From contig JAIPEE010000013.1 of the NCBI GenBank assembly GCA_021737275.1, positions 17,574 to 81,573 of the forward strand: 64,000 nt of DNA. Direction: 5' to 3'. This document shows positions 24,747-35,816 of the stretch, piece by piece (position 1 is the stretch's first letter; each line of letters opens with the position of its first letter). The notes under the pieces were generated by a model that made no database searches, was not told where the DNA came from, and saw nothing but the letters and a program-made list of their open reading frames with translations. The stretch comes from Desulfobacterales bacterium (GTDB taxonomy: Bacteria; Desulfobacterota; Desulfobacteria; Desulfobacterales; JAIPEE01). Position numbers and translations under genes: made by a program.

Positions 24747-25424
24747 CTATTTTGATATGGCAAAATCCCATTCCATTTCAATTGCCAGCCAGTGCGGCAG
24801 AAGCATTATTGAGCGGGAAAAATCCACGTCTGTGTCCTCAATATGATTTTTTATCAATTTTAAAAACGGACTTGTTGCCGCTACAATTGAGTTGAGCACT
24901 ATCGGTGAAGGCTCTGTAGATTTGGGATCGTTTACTTTAAGACACCGTAAAGGGTTAGAACGGACAAAATGAGTGCGACACGCGATTGGCCGCACAGAAT
25001 AAGCACTGCATATATCATTTACCAGCAGAGGACAGCGATGAATATAGTTGGAAAGGTCTGTCTGTCTTTCAATATTGTACGGCTGAAATTTTCCCGGTCT
25101 GGAATCTTCCCATTCATGCCATTGTTGTGTTCTTATACGAAGCGCATTTATCTGATATGCCGAAAAGGTTCGCTTGATATATTGTCCCAATGCGTGGGAT
25201 TCTGCTATATTTGTCTGGATATAATACCGACAACAGTGGCAACAGCCCTTTTGGCATGAGGAAATTATACCATCTTCGATTCGAAGACGATCCAGCCCGC
25301 AGCCAACAGCCTCATCTGCTAATTTATAAACACCATTGATGAAGGATTCCTGAGGTGTAATCAGGATATCAGTCCTTATGCTCTTAGCTCGGGTACCGAA
25401 GTTATTATTCTCAATTAAATCCAT
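24747..25424 (-). CDS. YkgJ-family cysteine cluster protein
   Basis: A 225-residue protein with the YkgJ/putative zinc-or-iron-chelating signature: SCQKGCCHCCRYYI near residue 56 and later cysteines in HRCPLLVNDICSAYSVRPIACRTH (positions about 130-152). Such proteins are thought to bind a metal or FeS cluster through this CxxxCCxCC pattern; no reaction is established. It is convergent with modC and stands alone, 107 bp away. No signal peptide. The role is unknown. Confidence 0.82.
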   Translation of the reverse strand: MDLIENNNFGTRAKSIRTDILITPQESFINGVYKLADEAVGCGLDRLRIEDGIISSCQKGCCHCCRYYIQTNIAESHALGQYIKRTFSAYQINALRIRTQQWHEWEDSRPGKFQPYNIERQTDLSNYIHRCPLLVNDICSAYSVRPIACRTHFVRSNPLRCLKVNDPKSTEPSPIVLNSIVAATSPFLKLIKNHIEDTDVDFSRSIMLLPHWLAIEMEWDFAISK

Positions 25425-25516
25425 TGTTCTCCAATTAATAAAAAAATGCTTCAGACATATACAAAAAAATAATTTTTAATTTTTATTTTTATCAGTGGGT
25501 TATCAACCAGAAGATA

Positions 25517-26332
25517 TCATCCTAAGGCCACATCAAGAATCATCATAACCGAAAATCCGATCATGGTTGTCATTGTTACCAGATCAATATTTTCATACTT
25601 TCTTTGAGATTCAGGAATGAGTTCCTCCACTACGACAAAAATCATAGCCCCAGCAGCAAAACATAGCGCATAGGGTAAAATGTTTTGCATTTTCAAGACA
25701 AAAAATGCGCCAATTACACCTGCAATGGGCTCAACGATACCTGAAGCCTGTCCCATAAAAAAACTTTTGCCCTTACTCATTCCTTCTCTTCTCAATGGTA
25801 CTGATACGGCAGTTCCTTCAGGAAAATTTTGAATTCCGATGCCGATTGCCAGGGCAATGGCGCCACCAATTGTAGCCGAAGGAAGATTTGCAGCGACAGC
25901 GCCAAAAGCAACACCAACGGCAAGACCCTCAGGTATGTTATGTAGTGTTATGGCAAGTACCAGAAGCGTGCTTCGCTGCCATGAAGTCTTTAAACCTTCA
26001 CTTTTATCGATACCTAACCCTGGATGAAGATGTGGTAGAAACTTATCCGTCAATCTCATAAAAATCCCACCGCCCATAAATCCGATAACTGCCGTCAACC
26101 AAGGGATATGTCCCAGCTGTTCAGCCATTTCGATGCCGGGTGCGAGAAGAGACCAGAAGCTGGCAGCAATCATAACGCCGGCAGCAAACCCGAGCATTGA
26201 ATCCAAAATTTTCTGATTTACAGCTTTTGTAAAAAAAACAAGTGCCGCACCTGCTGCTGTTAACCCCCAGGTAAAGAGTGTCGCAATGAAAGCCTGCATA
26301 ACAGGGTTGAACTGTTGGATGAAATCGATCAT
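25517..26332 (-). CDS. ZIP-family divalent metal transporter
   Basis: A 271-residue membrane protein with about eight helices. The two metal-binding helices of the ZIP family are clear: [20 protein letters not shown] and [18 protein letters not shown]. The histidine-containing loop between helices III and IV is short ([13 protein letters not shown]). Related to E. coli ZupT, which takes up zinc, iron, manganese or cobalt. It overlaps the stop of the RNase H-like gene by 4 bp and is probably co-transcribed with it, though no functional link is obvious. Confidence 0.92.
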   Translation of the reverse strand: MIDFIQQFNPVMQAFIATLFTWGLTAAGAALVFFTKAVNQKILDSMLGFAAGVMIAASFWSLLAPGIEMAEQLGHIPWLTAVIGFMGGGIFMRLTDKFLPHLHPGLGIDKSEGLKTSWQRSTLLVLAITLHNIPEGLAVGVAFGAVAANLPSATIGGAIALAIGIGIQNFPEGTAVSVPLRREGMSKGKSFFMGQASGIVEPIAGVIGAFFVLKMQNILPYALCFAAGAMIFVVVEELIPESQRKYENIDLVTMTTMIGFSVMMILDVALG

Positions 26333-26817
26333 TTCCAGCTCCTTTTATCTTCTCTTAATGCATGCCGTGAAGCTCTGTCAACAAGTGTAAAAAGCCTGTC
26401 AATGTTATCTTTCTGACTCAAGACCCGGTGTCCACGGACTTTAACAAACTCACAAGCCAACTGATCGGTTATTCTAAAAAATTTCTGATACAGCTTATAG
26501 TTATTGATATGTCTGTTTTTCTTTGAGCGGTAATTATTTTGCTCAAGCCTGTTACGTCTTTTCATTAATCCTAAAATATTTTGAGAATCCGTATACACAA
26601 ACAATTTACGCCCTGATATGTTAATATTGCTTAGCGCCCATAATAAAGCCTGCAATTCAAGTTTTGTTGAAGATGTATTCTCAAATCGTTTTACTTTCAC
26701 TCTTGTTTTTAATAAATCCAGTGAAAGTCCGGGATCGGATAATGCAAGGTAAGCGCCATATCCGATTTTTGACTTAGTATCCACGCTCCCATCTGTAAGC
26801 AGAATCAGTTTTTCCAT
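26329..26817 (-). CDS. RNase H-fold protein (RNase HI-like)
   Basis: A 162-residue RNase H-fold protein. The acidic catalytic pattern is visible: LLTDGSVD near the start, [14 protein letters not shown] (Glu), [12 protein letters not shown] (Asp), and the late [24 protein letters not shown] with its histidine and aspartate. RNase HI removes RNA from RNA-DNA hybrids. The spacing differs somewhat from canonical RnhA (the handle region [18 protein letters not shown] is unusual), so it may be a RnhA paralogue. Its end overlaps the start of the ZIP transporter gene. Confidence 0.8.
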   Translation of the reverse strand: MEKLILLTDGSVDTKSKIGYGAYLALSDPGLSLDLLKTRVKVKRFENTSSTKLELQALLWALSNINISGRKLFVYTDSQNILGLMKRRNRLEQNNYRSKKNRHINNYKLYQKFFRITDQLACEFVKVRGHRVLSQKDNIDRLFTLVDRASRHALREDKRSWK

Positions 26818-27049
26818 ATAAATTTTTTAAAATACGAAGACTCATAGTGTAAAGGCGATTTTTGCAAAAGGCCTTACTCAGGGTACCGTAGCTGCCCTTG
26901 AAACGTTATTTAGTGCTTTTTTATTTTCTGACCGGTTTTTTCAGATTTATGATGTTATTAACATAGGTAATAGTTGATAGCAAGATTGTTATCCGGGATA
27001 ACGGTGTTGGAAAAACAGCCAATAAACATGGGGTTTGTTTTAGACTTTC

Positions 27050-28273
27050 TTAATTATTCAAATTGCTTATCTGGCGAATGGACCTGGTCACCTGAAGCAT
27101 AAATGGTTTTGCAGGTTTTCCTTTTGAGTTGAGCATGACGACATATTTATACAATTGATCACCGCTTTTAATGTAACCTGCTTTAGTTGAAATCCCGGAT
27201 AGTGTACCGGTTTTAAAATAATCATCCTGCTTTTTTTTGAGTAGTTGATGATAGGGCTCAAATTCATCAAGAAGTCTCAGCATACCTTCAGCGGTTATTC
27301 TGTTTCTTCTGGAAATTCCGGAACCCTCTGCATAAGTAAAATTTTCAATCTTTAAATTATTAGCGGCATATTCGGTAACCGCCTGAACCCCTTTTTCAAG
27401 TGTACCCGGTTTACCATAGACCTCTGCGCCAATTGCAATTGTAAGCTGGTTTGCAATAAAATTATTTGAAAATTCCATGAGTTTCGAAATGACTTCAGTC
27501 AGTTTATATGGAGATGTATACGTCAAAACAGGCTTGGCGTTATCCGATACTTTTCCTGTCTTAATTTTGCCAAATCCTTTAATACCTTTTTTTTCAAGGA
27601 AGTATTTGAGCAGCTCGCCCGTATATGTGAGAATATCATCATTTTCATGAGAGAAAGTTATACGTCCCTGAGGCGGTTTAGTTGCATTGATTTTGTTAAT
27701 GACAAAAGGCAAAAGAGGTGTCTGTGGCTCAGCACTTTGAGGCCGGGCATTATCGTATTTAAAAAATACCGTATTGAAATTGCTGCACAATGCACCTACA
27801 GGTGCATCATAGGGATTGGTTGATGATGATCTTCCGGGAATGGAAATGGGCTTTTCAAAATAAGAATCATCAAGAATCAGATCATTAAATGATTTGATTT
27901 TGCCGGACAGTTGTTCTGAGATGTCTGTTAAAATTTCCGAGATCAGCAGAGGATCACCAAAACCTTTTACATAAAGGTTATTATCGGCATCCATAAAAAA
28001 TTCCGTTTTAAATTGATACCCAGGGCCAAGATAATGAATGGCGGCAAGAGATGTCAGATACTTTAGCGTAGATGCCGGAATAAGCTTTAAGCCGGACTGA
28101 TAATCATAAAGAATGGTTCCGTCAGGTCCGGCAATAATAACGGCATCCAGTCTCCCCAGGCCTCTTATGCTTATTTCCTGCTGAGCGTTAAGCAGGGCAG
28201 GGGTGGTGAGGTTTACAATGAGGAGGAAAAATAAAGTTGCCGTTAATATTGTGTGACGTAAGTAATTCACCAT
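27050..28273 (-). CDS. dacB: D-alanyl-D-alanine carboxypeptidase/endopeptidase (PBP4, family S13)
   Basis: A 407-residue penicillin-binding protein. A signal peptide (LTATLFFLLIVNLTTPALL, read as ILTATLFFLLIVNL) precedes the catalytic SxxK at Ser68-Lys71 (PASTLKYLTS), the SxN-type motif (GSGISRRN, here S-x-x) and the KTG box (YFKTGTLSGIS). Family S13 enzymes trim or open peptidoglycan peptides in the periplasm. It is somewhat shorter than E. coli DacB (about 477), lacking part of the inserted domains. It stands alone with 230 bp on its downstream side in which nothing else was recognised. Confidence 0.88.
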   Translation of the reverse strand: MVNYLRHTILTATLFFLLIVNLTTPALLNAQQEISIRGLGRLDAVIIAGPDGTILYDYQSGLKLIPASTLKYLTSLAAIHYLGPGYQFKTEFFMDADNNLYVKGFGDPLLISEILTDISEQLSGKIKSFNDLILDDSYFEKPISIPGRSSSTNPYDAPVGALCSNFNTVFFKYDNARPQSAEPQTPLLPFVINKINATKPPQGRITFSHENDDILTYTGELLKYFLEKKGIKGFGKIKTGKVSDNAKPVLTYTSPYKLTEVISKLMEFSNNFIANQLTIAIGAEVYGKPGTLEKGVQAVTEYAANNLKIENFTYAEGSGISRRNRITAEGMLRLLDEFEPYHQLLKKKQDDYFKTGTLSGISTKAGYIKSGDQLYKYVVMLNSKGKPAKPFMLQVTRSIRQISNLNN

Positions 28274-28342
28274 ATTTGTTTTTAATTTAAAATCCTTTTC
28301 CTGTGCTATTTTAAACTATGGCGGCGTGACAAGCCCTATCCA

Positions 28343-28795
28343 TTACTTCGAAGTATTATTTGATTCAACAATTAATGTTACCGGGCCATCATTGATCAGA
28401 GATACATCCATCATGGCCTGGAATATACCGGTCTCAACTTTAATGCCCTGCGCTTTACTTTTTTCTACAAAATATTCGTAAAGCTCACTGGCTGTTTCCG
28501 GTCTGGCCGCTTTAATAAATGAAGGCCTTCGACCCTTGTGGCAGTCCCCGAGCAGTGTAAACTGTGAAACCACAAGCATTTCACCACCGATATCCACAAG
28601 AGAAAGATTCATCTTTTTGTTTTCATCTTCAAAAATACGGAGGTTGACAATTTTGTTAACCAGAAAGTCGGCATCTTTTGATGTATCATCTGTGCCAACA
28701 CCCAGAAGCACCAAAAGACCCTTGCCGATGACACCGGTTACTTTGCCGTCAACAGTTACACTGCTTTCTGATACGCGCTGGATTACTGCTTTCAT
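28343..28795 (-). CDS. dtd: D-aminoacyl-tRNA deacylase
   Basis: A 150-residue protein of normal length for Dtd, which hydrolyses D-amino acids wrongly attached to tRNA. The family motifs are present: [17 protein letters not shown] at the start, [17 protein letters not shown] in the middle and [11 protein letters not shown] near the end (the GPxT active-site motif). Located upstream of dacB on the same strand with a 69-bp gap. Identification is by motif and length. Confidence 0.95.
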   Translation of the reverse strand: MKAVIQRVSESSVTVDGKVTGVIGKGLLVLLGVGTDDTSKDADFLVNKIVNLRIFEDENKKMNLSLVDIGGEMLVVSQFTLLGDCHKGRRPSFIKAARPETASELYEYFVEKSKAQGIKVETGIFQAMMDVSLINDGPVTLIVESNNTSK

Positions 28796-28947
28796 GGGTT
28801 TCCTATAGCATATATGTTGATTGAAGTGAACACCGCACGCAATTTAAGTTTTAATTGCGAATCTGTTTCGCTATTATGCACATAAAGATTTTTTCTGTGC
28901 TCTATGCGGCTCAAAAGATCGAAGAGAGGCCGGCGTGAGATTCTTTT

Positions 28948-31230
28948 TTAGTTTTTTCCAAACAACTCCGCAAACGGATTATTAAACGGCACATCCTTTT
29001 TAGATGCCGGTTTGCCTTTAGCTTTATCCATGGGCTTGTTCTGCTTCCGGCCCCGGTTGGTTTTCGGTCGAGCTTTCTGAGGCTCCTTTTTAGGCGCCGG
29101 AGCACCTGATTTCATAGAGAGCGATATCCGGTTTCTTTTAATATCTACCTCAAGCACTGTGACGGAAACCTGTTGCTGAACTTTAACCACATCAGCCGGA
29201 TTTTTTACAAATCCATCAGCGAGTTCACTGATATGCACAAGACCATCCTGATGGACACCAACATCAACAAATGCGCCAAAAGCCGTAACATTCGTGATAA
29301 TACCGGGAAGTTTCAGGCCGGGTTCAAGATCCGTTATTTTATTGATGCCCTGCTCAAAGGCAAATTCTTCAAATGCTTTACGCGGGTCTCGGCCGGGTTT
29401 GGCCAGTTCTCCGATAATATCATTCAGTGTAGGAAGACCCACTTTATCGGTAACATATTTTGAAAGATCAATCCGGCTTCTCAGTTTTGAATCAGCCATG
29501 AGGTCTGTCACATCACAACCGATATCTTTCGCCATGGCATATACAATATGGTAGCTTTCCGGATGTACGGCACTGCCATCCAGTGGATTGCCGCTGTTAT
29601 TGATTCTCAAAAATCCGGCACACTGCTCAAAAGCTTTTGCACCAAGTCGGGGCACATTTTTGAGATCATCCCGGGAATTAAATCGTCCATTTTCATTTCT
29701 GTAGGTGAGAATCTTTTTGGCAAGTGCCGGGCCAAGACCGGAGACATAGGTCAGCAACTGAACACTGGCTCTGTTAACATCAACACCGACACCATTAACA
29801 CAGCTTTCCACAACATCATCCAGAGACTGTTTTAATAAGGTCTGATCAACATCATGCTGATACTGACCGACACCGATGGATTTGGCATCAATTTTGACCA
29901 GTTCCGAAAGGGGGTCCATGAGGCGTCGCCCGATAGAGATAGAACCACGCACGGTCAGATCAAGATCAGGAAATTCATCACGGGCAACTTCTGATGCGGA
30001 GTATATGGATGCGCCGCTTTCATTAACCATGACAACAGGAATATCCTTAATAAGAATTTCCCTGACAAACGTTTCTGTTTCCCGCCCGGCTGTGCCGTTT
30101 CCAACGGCAATAGCTTCAATCTCAAATTTTTCACAAAGCTTATTGACCATATGACCTGCATCCGTTGTTTTGGCATCGGACATGTGTGGAAATATTGTTT
30201 CATAATGCAGGAACTTTCCCTGGCGATCCAGACAAACGACTTTGCAGCCCGTTCTGAATCCGGGATCGATGCCCATAATTGCTTTGGCACCAAGCGGGGA
30301 AGCCATGAGAAGTTCTCGCAAATTTTCGGCAAAAATCTTTATGGCGGTTATATCGGCGGCCTCTTTGGTCGTAAGTCTGATTTCAGTTTCCATGGATCGT
30401 GAGAGCAGTCTTTTGTAACAGTCTGAAATGGCCAGTCTTACCTGTTGTGAATCCTCACCGGCACCTTTAATAAAAAGCGCTTCCAGTATTTTAATGGCAT
30501 CTTCTTCTTCCGGTACGATCGAAAGATTCAGGATATCTTCTTTTTCACCCCGGCGCATGGCCAGAATTCTGTGGGATGGTACGCTGGTAACTGGCTCGCT
30601 CCAGTCAAAATAATCCTTGAACTTGGCGCCTTCCTCTTCCTTATCTGATACCACACTTGAACGGACAACAGATTTTGTTGCATAAAGTTCTCTCAGTTTT
30701 GCACGGGCATCACCGTTTTCATTTATTATTTCTGCAATGATATCCCTTGAGCCGGAAAGAGCATCTTCTGCTGTATTGACCCCTTTTTCAGCATCAATAT
30801 ATTCATTCGCTGCCACTTCCGGATTAATTCCTGTCTGTTCAAATATTATTTCAGCAAGGGGTTCAAGGCCTTTTTCTTTTGCAATGGTAGCCTTAGTGCG
30901 ACGTTTGGGGCGGTAGGGCAGGTAAATATCTTCCAGCACCGAAAGGGTTTCTGCTTTTGAAACGCTTTCTTGCAGCTCATCTGTTAAGTGGCCATTCTCT
31001 TCAAGGGATTTCAAGATAGCGGACTTCCTGTTATCCAGCTCTTCAAGTTGAGCCAGACGGTCACGAATGGAGGTGATAGCCACCTCGTCAAGGTTGCCGG
31101 TAGCCTCTTTACGATAACGTGCAATAAAAGGTACGGTTGCATCTTCAGCAAGGAGTCCTGCTACGGCCATAACATTAGATTCCGTTAAATTGAGTTCTGC
31201 ACAGATGGTAGAGATGTATAGCTGGTTCAT
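28948..31230 (-). CDS. tex: Tex-family S1 RNA-binding protein
   Basis: A 760-residue Tex protein with all usual domains: N-terminal Tex helical domain (VPFIARYRKEATGNLDEVAI, YLPYRPKRRTKATIA), a YqgF-like RNase H fold near residue 325 (AIMGIDPGFRTGCKVVCLD), helix-hairpin-helix region (SIGVGQYQHDVDQ, VNRASVQLLTYVSGLG) and a C-terminal S1 domain (LKLPGIITNVTAFGAFVDVG). The last 60 residues are a lysine-rich tail. Tex is a conserved nucleic-acid-binding protein linked to transcription and RNA processing. It stands alone with a long upstream region. Confidence 0.96.
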   Translation of the reverse strand: MNQLYISTICAELNLTESNVMAVAGLLAEDATVPFIARYRKEATGNLDEVAITSIRDRLAQLEELDNRKSAILKSLEENGHLTDELQESVSKAETLSVLEDIYLPYRPKRRTKATIAKEKGLEPLAEIIFEQTGINPEVAANEYIDAEKGVNTAEDALSGSRDIIAEIINENGDARAKLRELYATKSVVRSSVVSDKEEEGAKFKDYFDWSEPVTSVPSHRILAMRRGEKEDILNLSIVPEEEDAIKILEALFIKGAGEDSQQVRLAISDCYKRLLSRSMETEIRLTTKEAADITAIKIFAENLRELLMASPLGAKAIMGIDPGFRTGCKVVCLDRQGKFLHYETIFPHMSDAKTTDAGHMVNKLCEKFEIEAIAVGNGTAGRETETFVREILIKDIPVVMVNESGASIYSASEVARDEFPDLDLTVRGSISIGRRLMDPLSELVKIDAKSIGVGQYQHDVDQTLLKQSLDDVVESCVNGVGVDVNRASVQLLTYVSGLGPALAKKILTYRNENGRFNSRDDLKNVPRLGAKAFEQCAGFLRINNSGNPLDGSAVHPESYHIVYAMAKDIGCDVTDLMADSKLRSRIDLSKYVTDKVGLPTLNDIIGELAKPGRDPRKAFEEFAFEQGINKITDLEPGLKLPGIITNVTAFGAFVDVGVHQDGLVHISELADGFVKNPADVVKVQQQVSVTVLEVDIKRNRISLSMKSGAPAPKKEPQKARPKTNRGRKQNKPMDKAKGKPASKKDVPFNNPFAELFGKN

Positions 31231-31730
31231 ATTTTAGTTTTTACCCTTTCAAAAATAAAAAAAATTAACATTCATGAAACGAAGGCAGCGCATAGTGTCT
31301 TATTAATGATAGCCCGTTAAGTCAAGTCTTGATGGCTGTTGTAAAAAGTGCAATCCGTCACACTTTTTCTATTGACCTCGTATCATTTATATTTTATTTA
31401 AATAAACACAGTTTAATTATACTTTATTTTAGCTATCCATATGAACTCAAAAATTATTAAAGTAGACGAAAAAATATTATTAACAAGCCTTAATCCGGAA
31501 GATTTCTTCTTCTGCAAATATTCGTTTTCATAGAACTCATATCATTAGATAATACCGGACCAGCCGTATTGGTATTATTTTTATACAGGGTATATTGTAT
31601 TTAAACTCATTTCGTTTCAGTTTAATAACTGGATGAAACGATGTTCAGATATAATTACACCCGATTATAATTAAGGAAGATAATTTTTGATATTTATGTC
31701 GAATTTTTTTTAAGAAACAAGGAGGATTTA
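31231..31730. other. Long divergent intergenic region
   Basis: About 500 bp of AT-rich DNA between tex (leftward) and the saccharopine-dehydrogenase-like gene (rightward). It contains a 7-bp inverted repeat CGTTTCA / TGAAACG at 31613-31640 about 90 bp before the rightward start, and TTGACC at 31374 as a possible -35 element. No small ORF with a convincing Shine-Dalgarno, and no RNA gene, was seen. Confidence 0.4.
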
Positions 31731-33011
31731 ATGAAAGTACTATTAGTAGGAACGGGTGGTGTCGGTGAATCTATAGCTTCTATTATCAAAAGACGTGGTG
31801 AGGCTGCAAACTGGATGGAGAAGATGATCCTTTCAGATTACAACCTTGACCGTGCAAAGGAAGTTGCGGCGAAGATGGGCGATGAAATCGGATTTGTTCC
31901 CGATCAGATTAATGCACGGAGCAAAGATGAAATTATTTCCATGGCAGTAAAATATGATGTGGATCTCATTATGAATGCGTGTGATCCGTCTTTTAACCGG
32001 TCCATATTTGATGCTGCCTACGAAGCGGGTATCAATTATATGGATATGGCGATGACATTGTCTGAAAAACATCCGGACGATCCATATAATAAATGCGGTA
32101 TTAAACTGGGGGATTATCAGTTTGACCGCTCAACCCAGTGGGAAGAGAAAGGGATACTGGCACTTTCCGGTTCAGGTGTTGAGCCTGGAATGGCCAATGT
32201 TTTTGCACGCTATGCAGAAAAACATCTGTTTGATGAAATTGAAGAGATTGGTATTCGGGATGGCGCCAACCTTGAAGTTGAGGGGCTGGACATCGCATTC
32301 GGTTTTTCTATCTGGACAACCATTGAAGAGTGTCTGAATCCGCCGGTTGTCTGGGAAAAAGAGAAGGGCTGGTATACCACCAAGCCTTTCTCCGACCCTG
32401 AAATTTTTCACCTGCCGGAAGGTATCGGGCCGGTTGAAATGTGTAATGTTGAGCATGAAGAGGTGTTGCTGGTGCCTCGATATGTTGACAAAGGTCTGAA
32501 AAAAGTAACGTTCAAATATGGCCTTGGAGATGAGTTTATTCAATGTCTGAAATACCTCCAGGCGCTGAACCTAGACCGGGTGGATATGACGGTAAAGGTT
32601 GGTGACAGTGAAATTACACCGCGTGATTTTCTGGCCAAAGTTGCGCCCAACCCGATTGAAATCGGTAACAGGATGACTGGTAAAACCTGCGCCGGTACAT
32701 GGGTAAAAGGTAAAAAAGATGGTATGGAACGAGAAGTTTATCTCTATCAGGTTGCAGATAATCAGGATTGTATTGAGCGTCTTGGCTGCCAGTCTGTTGT
32801 GGCCCAGACAGCCTTTAATCCGGTGATTATGATGGAACTGCTGGCAACGGGTGTATGGTCAGGTAAGGGTGTTCACAGCCCTGAAGCATTTGACCCGGAT
32901 CCGTTTGTAGCGCTCATGAACGATTATGAGTTTCCGGGCGGAATGATGGAGATGGAATCGGAATACCGCAAAATCATGGAGGCCGAAAGCCTGGTAAAAC
33001 CGATTAAATAA
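31731..33011 (+). CDS. Saccharopine dehydrogenase family protein (carboxynorspermidine-synthase-like)
   Basis: A 426-residue NAD(P)-dependent oxidoreductase. The N-terminal Rossmann motif VLLVGTGGVGESIASIIKRR is followed by the LYS9/saccharopine-dehydrogenase layout (VDLIMNACDPSFNRSIFDA, INYMDMAMTLSE, LALSGSGVEPGMANVFARYA, REVYLYQVADN). Related enzymes reductively join an amino acid or polyamine with an aldehyde, for example carboxynorspermidine or saccharopine formation. Lysine here is probably made through DapL, so a polyamine role is more likely than lysine degradation. An AAGGAGG Shine-Dalgarno precedes the ATG. It is followed by a terminator and stands alone. Confidence 0.83.
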   Translation: MKVLLVGTGGVGESIASIIKRRGEAANWMEKMILSDYNLDRAKEVAAKMGDEIGFVPDQINARSKDEIISMAVKYDVDLIMNACDPSFNRSIFDAAYEAGINYMDMAMTLSEKHPDDPYNKCGIKLGDYQFDRSTQWEEKGILALSGSGVEPGMANVFARYAEKHLFDEIEEIGIRDGANLEVEGLDIAFGFSIWTTIEECLNPPVVWEKEKGWYTTKPFSDPEIFHLPEGIGPVEMCNVEHEEVLLVPRYVDKGLKKVTFKYGLGDEFIQCLKYLQALNLDRVDMTVKVGDSEITPRDFLAKVAPNPIEIGNRMTGKTCAGTWVKGKKDGMEREVYLYQVADNQDCIERLGCQSVVAQTAFNPVIMMELLATGVWSGKGVHSPEAFDPDPFVALMNDYEFPGGMMEMESEYRKIMEAESLVKPIK

Positions 33012-33110
33012 GATAACGGATCTGTTCCGGGTAATATTTTTATAAATGGAGAGGGGTTTTTAAGGCAATATTTATGGGAACCGGAATATGAATAGATGGA
33101 CCAAAATGAA

Positions 33111-33136
33111 GGTTCTCTGCAAAATGGCAGAGAGCC
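33111..33136 (+). terminator. Rho-independent terminator
   Basis: Stem GGTTCTCTGC / GCAGAGAGCC (10 pairs with a G-T wobble), 6-nt loop, followed by TTTATTTATTT. It lies 100 bp after the saccharopine-dehydrogenase-like gene and would end its transcript. Confidence 0.75.
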
Positions 33137-33456
33137 TTTATTTATTTGAGATTATTACAAAAAGAAAAGATTAAGATTAGCTGTAAGGTTATCGGATCAT
33201 TTGTCCGGGAAAAATATGATATATAATCGTATTTTTCTCAACTATTTTGTCGATTTACATTGACTTTTTGTATCTGGAAAAATAAGAAGCAGTTTTGTTT
33301 GTTTTTAAGGATTAATGCCCGGCCTTTTGGCGGGCTGATGTAATAGATGAGTTGATGTATTCAGTTAATGGGGGGTGAATAATAATAAGTTGTATTTCAG
33401 GTATCAAACTTTATTATTAATTTTTTTATTTTAATTTTTTATCAGGAGGCAATTAA
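33137..33456 (+). other. Leader/promoter region of gdhA
   Basis: About 320 bp upstream of gdhA, AT-rich. It holds a GC-rich hairpin near 33315-33333 (GCCCGGCC TTTT GGCGGGC) not followed by a T-run, which could be a leader structure, and TTGACT at 33259 as a possible -35. The Shine-Dalgarno CAGGAGG lies just before the gdhA ATG. No leader peptide or known riboswitch was recognised. Confidence 0.4.
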
Positions 33457-34806
<1,350 letters not shown>

Positions 34807-34834
34807 TTAAGTTCAACCGCTTTTAGCAATACTT

Positions 34835-34885
34835 TAGATAAAAAAATGCCCTTTCGGTCTTACCGAAAGGGCATTTTTTTATCTA
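34835..34885. terminator. Strong terminator of gdhA
   Basis: A perfect 24-bp stem with a 3-nt loop: ATGCCCTTTCGGT and its complement flanked by A- and T-runs, so it works as a terminator in either direction. It follows the gdhA stop by about 30 bp. Confidence 0.93.
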
Positions 34886-34994
34886 AAAATTTCTTAAATA
34901 CATGGATATGCCTGAGTGTAGAGAGGTATACGTGAAACCTGTCTAGTAAATTGGTTTGATAAGAAGTGAAGGCTCGGTAGTTTTTAAAATAAAA

Positions 34995-35020
34995 AGGGCT
35001 TACAACTTAATGTAAGCCCT
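34995..35020 (-). terminator. Terminator of the tRNA transcript
   Basis: Stem AGGGCTTAC / GTAAGCCCT (9 bp, 8-nt loop), followed on the minus strand by TTTTTATTTTAAAAA. It lies 9 bp beyond the 3' end of tRNA-Cys and ends the leftward tRNA transcript. Confidence 0.85.
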
Positions 35021-35028
35021 GAATAATC

Positions 35029-35103
35029 TGGAGGCGGCAATCAGATTCGAACTGATGAATAATGGTTTTGCAGACCACTGCCTTACCACTTGGCTATGCC
35101 GCC
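35029..35103 (-). tRNA. tRNA-Cys (GCA)
   Basis: 75 nt including an encoded CCA. Acceptor stem GGCGGCA / TGCCGCC, D-arm AGCCAAGTGGTAAGGC, anticodon loop CTGCAAA with anticodon GCA, T-arm with GTTCGAATC, and discriminator U as is usual for tRNA-Cys. It follows tRNA-Gly by 8 bp. Confidence 0.97.
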
Positions 35104-35111
35104 AAAAAAAA

Positions 35112-35186
<75 letters not shown>

Positions 35187-35241
35187 TCAATTGGTAGCGA
35201 TCTTCTACCTATTAAATTATTTTTTGTCAACAAAAAATAAT

Positions 35242-35808
35242 TTAAAATTTAAGAAGATCCCTATATTTTATAAAATAGTCCAAACCGGACCAGACCGTAA
35301 ATATCAGTGCTCCCCAGAGAAACACCTGACCTATGGCATCGAAATTTATGCCAAGGTAAGGGTAATGAATCAGAAGGGGGATAATTGCTGCAATCTGAAA
35401 GCCGGTTTTATATTTGCCAAGCCAGGATGCGGATACATCCATTTGCTTATCGGCAATAAGATTTCTAAAGCCGGTAACCAGGATTTCCCGGCCAATGATA
35501 ATACATACAATCCATGCAGGTATCCATCCGTGAGCCGTAAGCAGTATAACAGATGTGCATACCAGCAGTTTATCTGCCAGCGGGTCCATTACTTTTCCAA
35601 ACTGGCTCTCCAACCCCCTGGTTCGGGCAAGATAACCGTCAAAATAATCGGTTATTGCTGCTGCACTGAATAAAAGTGCTGCCATAAACGTCAGGAACCC
35701 GTTCTTGGAGAGCATCAGCAGCATAATTGCCGGAGTCATAGCCATTCGAAACATCGTCAGGGTGTTGGGATGGCTTGCATATTTTTTTATTTTTTCAGCC
35801 GAAGTCAT
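35242..35808 (-). CDS. pgsA: CDP-diacylglycerol--glycerol-3-phosphate 3-phosphatidyltransferase
   Basis: A 188-residue membrane enzyme making phosphatidylglycerol phosphate, the first step to phosphatidylglycerol. The CDP-alcohol phosphotransferase motif is intact: DYFDGYLARTRGLESQFGKV followed by MDPLADKLL, matching DG(x2)AR(x8)G(x3)D(x3)D. Several hydrophobic helices and a short N-terminal NTLTMFRMAMTPAIM segment are as expected. It starts 8 bp after the fsa stop and is followed by the tRNA pair. Confidence 0.94.
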   Translation of the reverse strand: MTSAEKIKKYASHPNTLTMFRMAMTPAIMLLMLSKNGFLTFMAALLFSAAAITDYFDGYLARTRGLESQFGKVMDPLADKLLVCTSVILLTAHGWIPAWIVCIIIGREILVTGFRNLIADKQMDVSASWLGKYKTGFQIAAIIPLLIHYPYLGINFDAIGQVFLWGALIFTVWSGLDYFIKYRDLLKF

Positions 35809-35816
35809 TTTACCAA

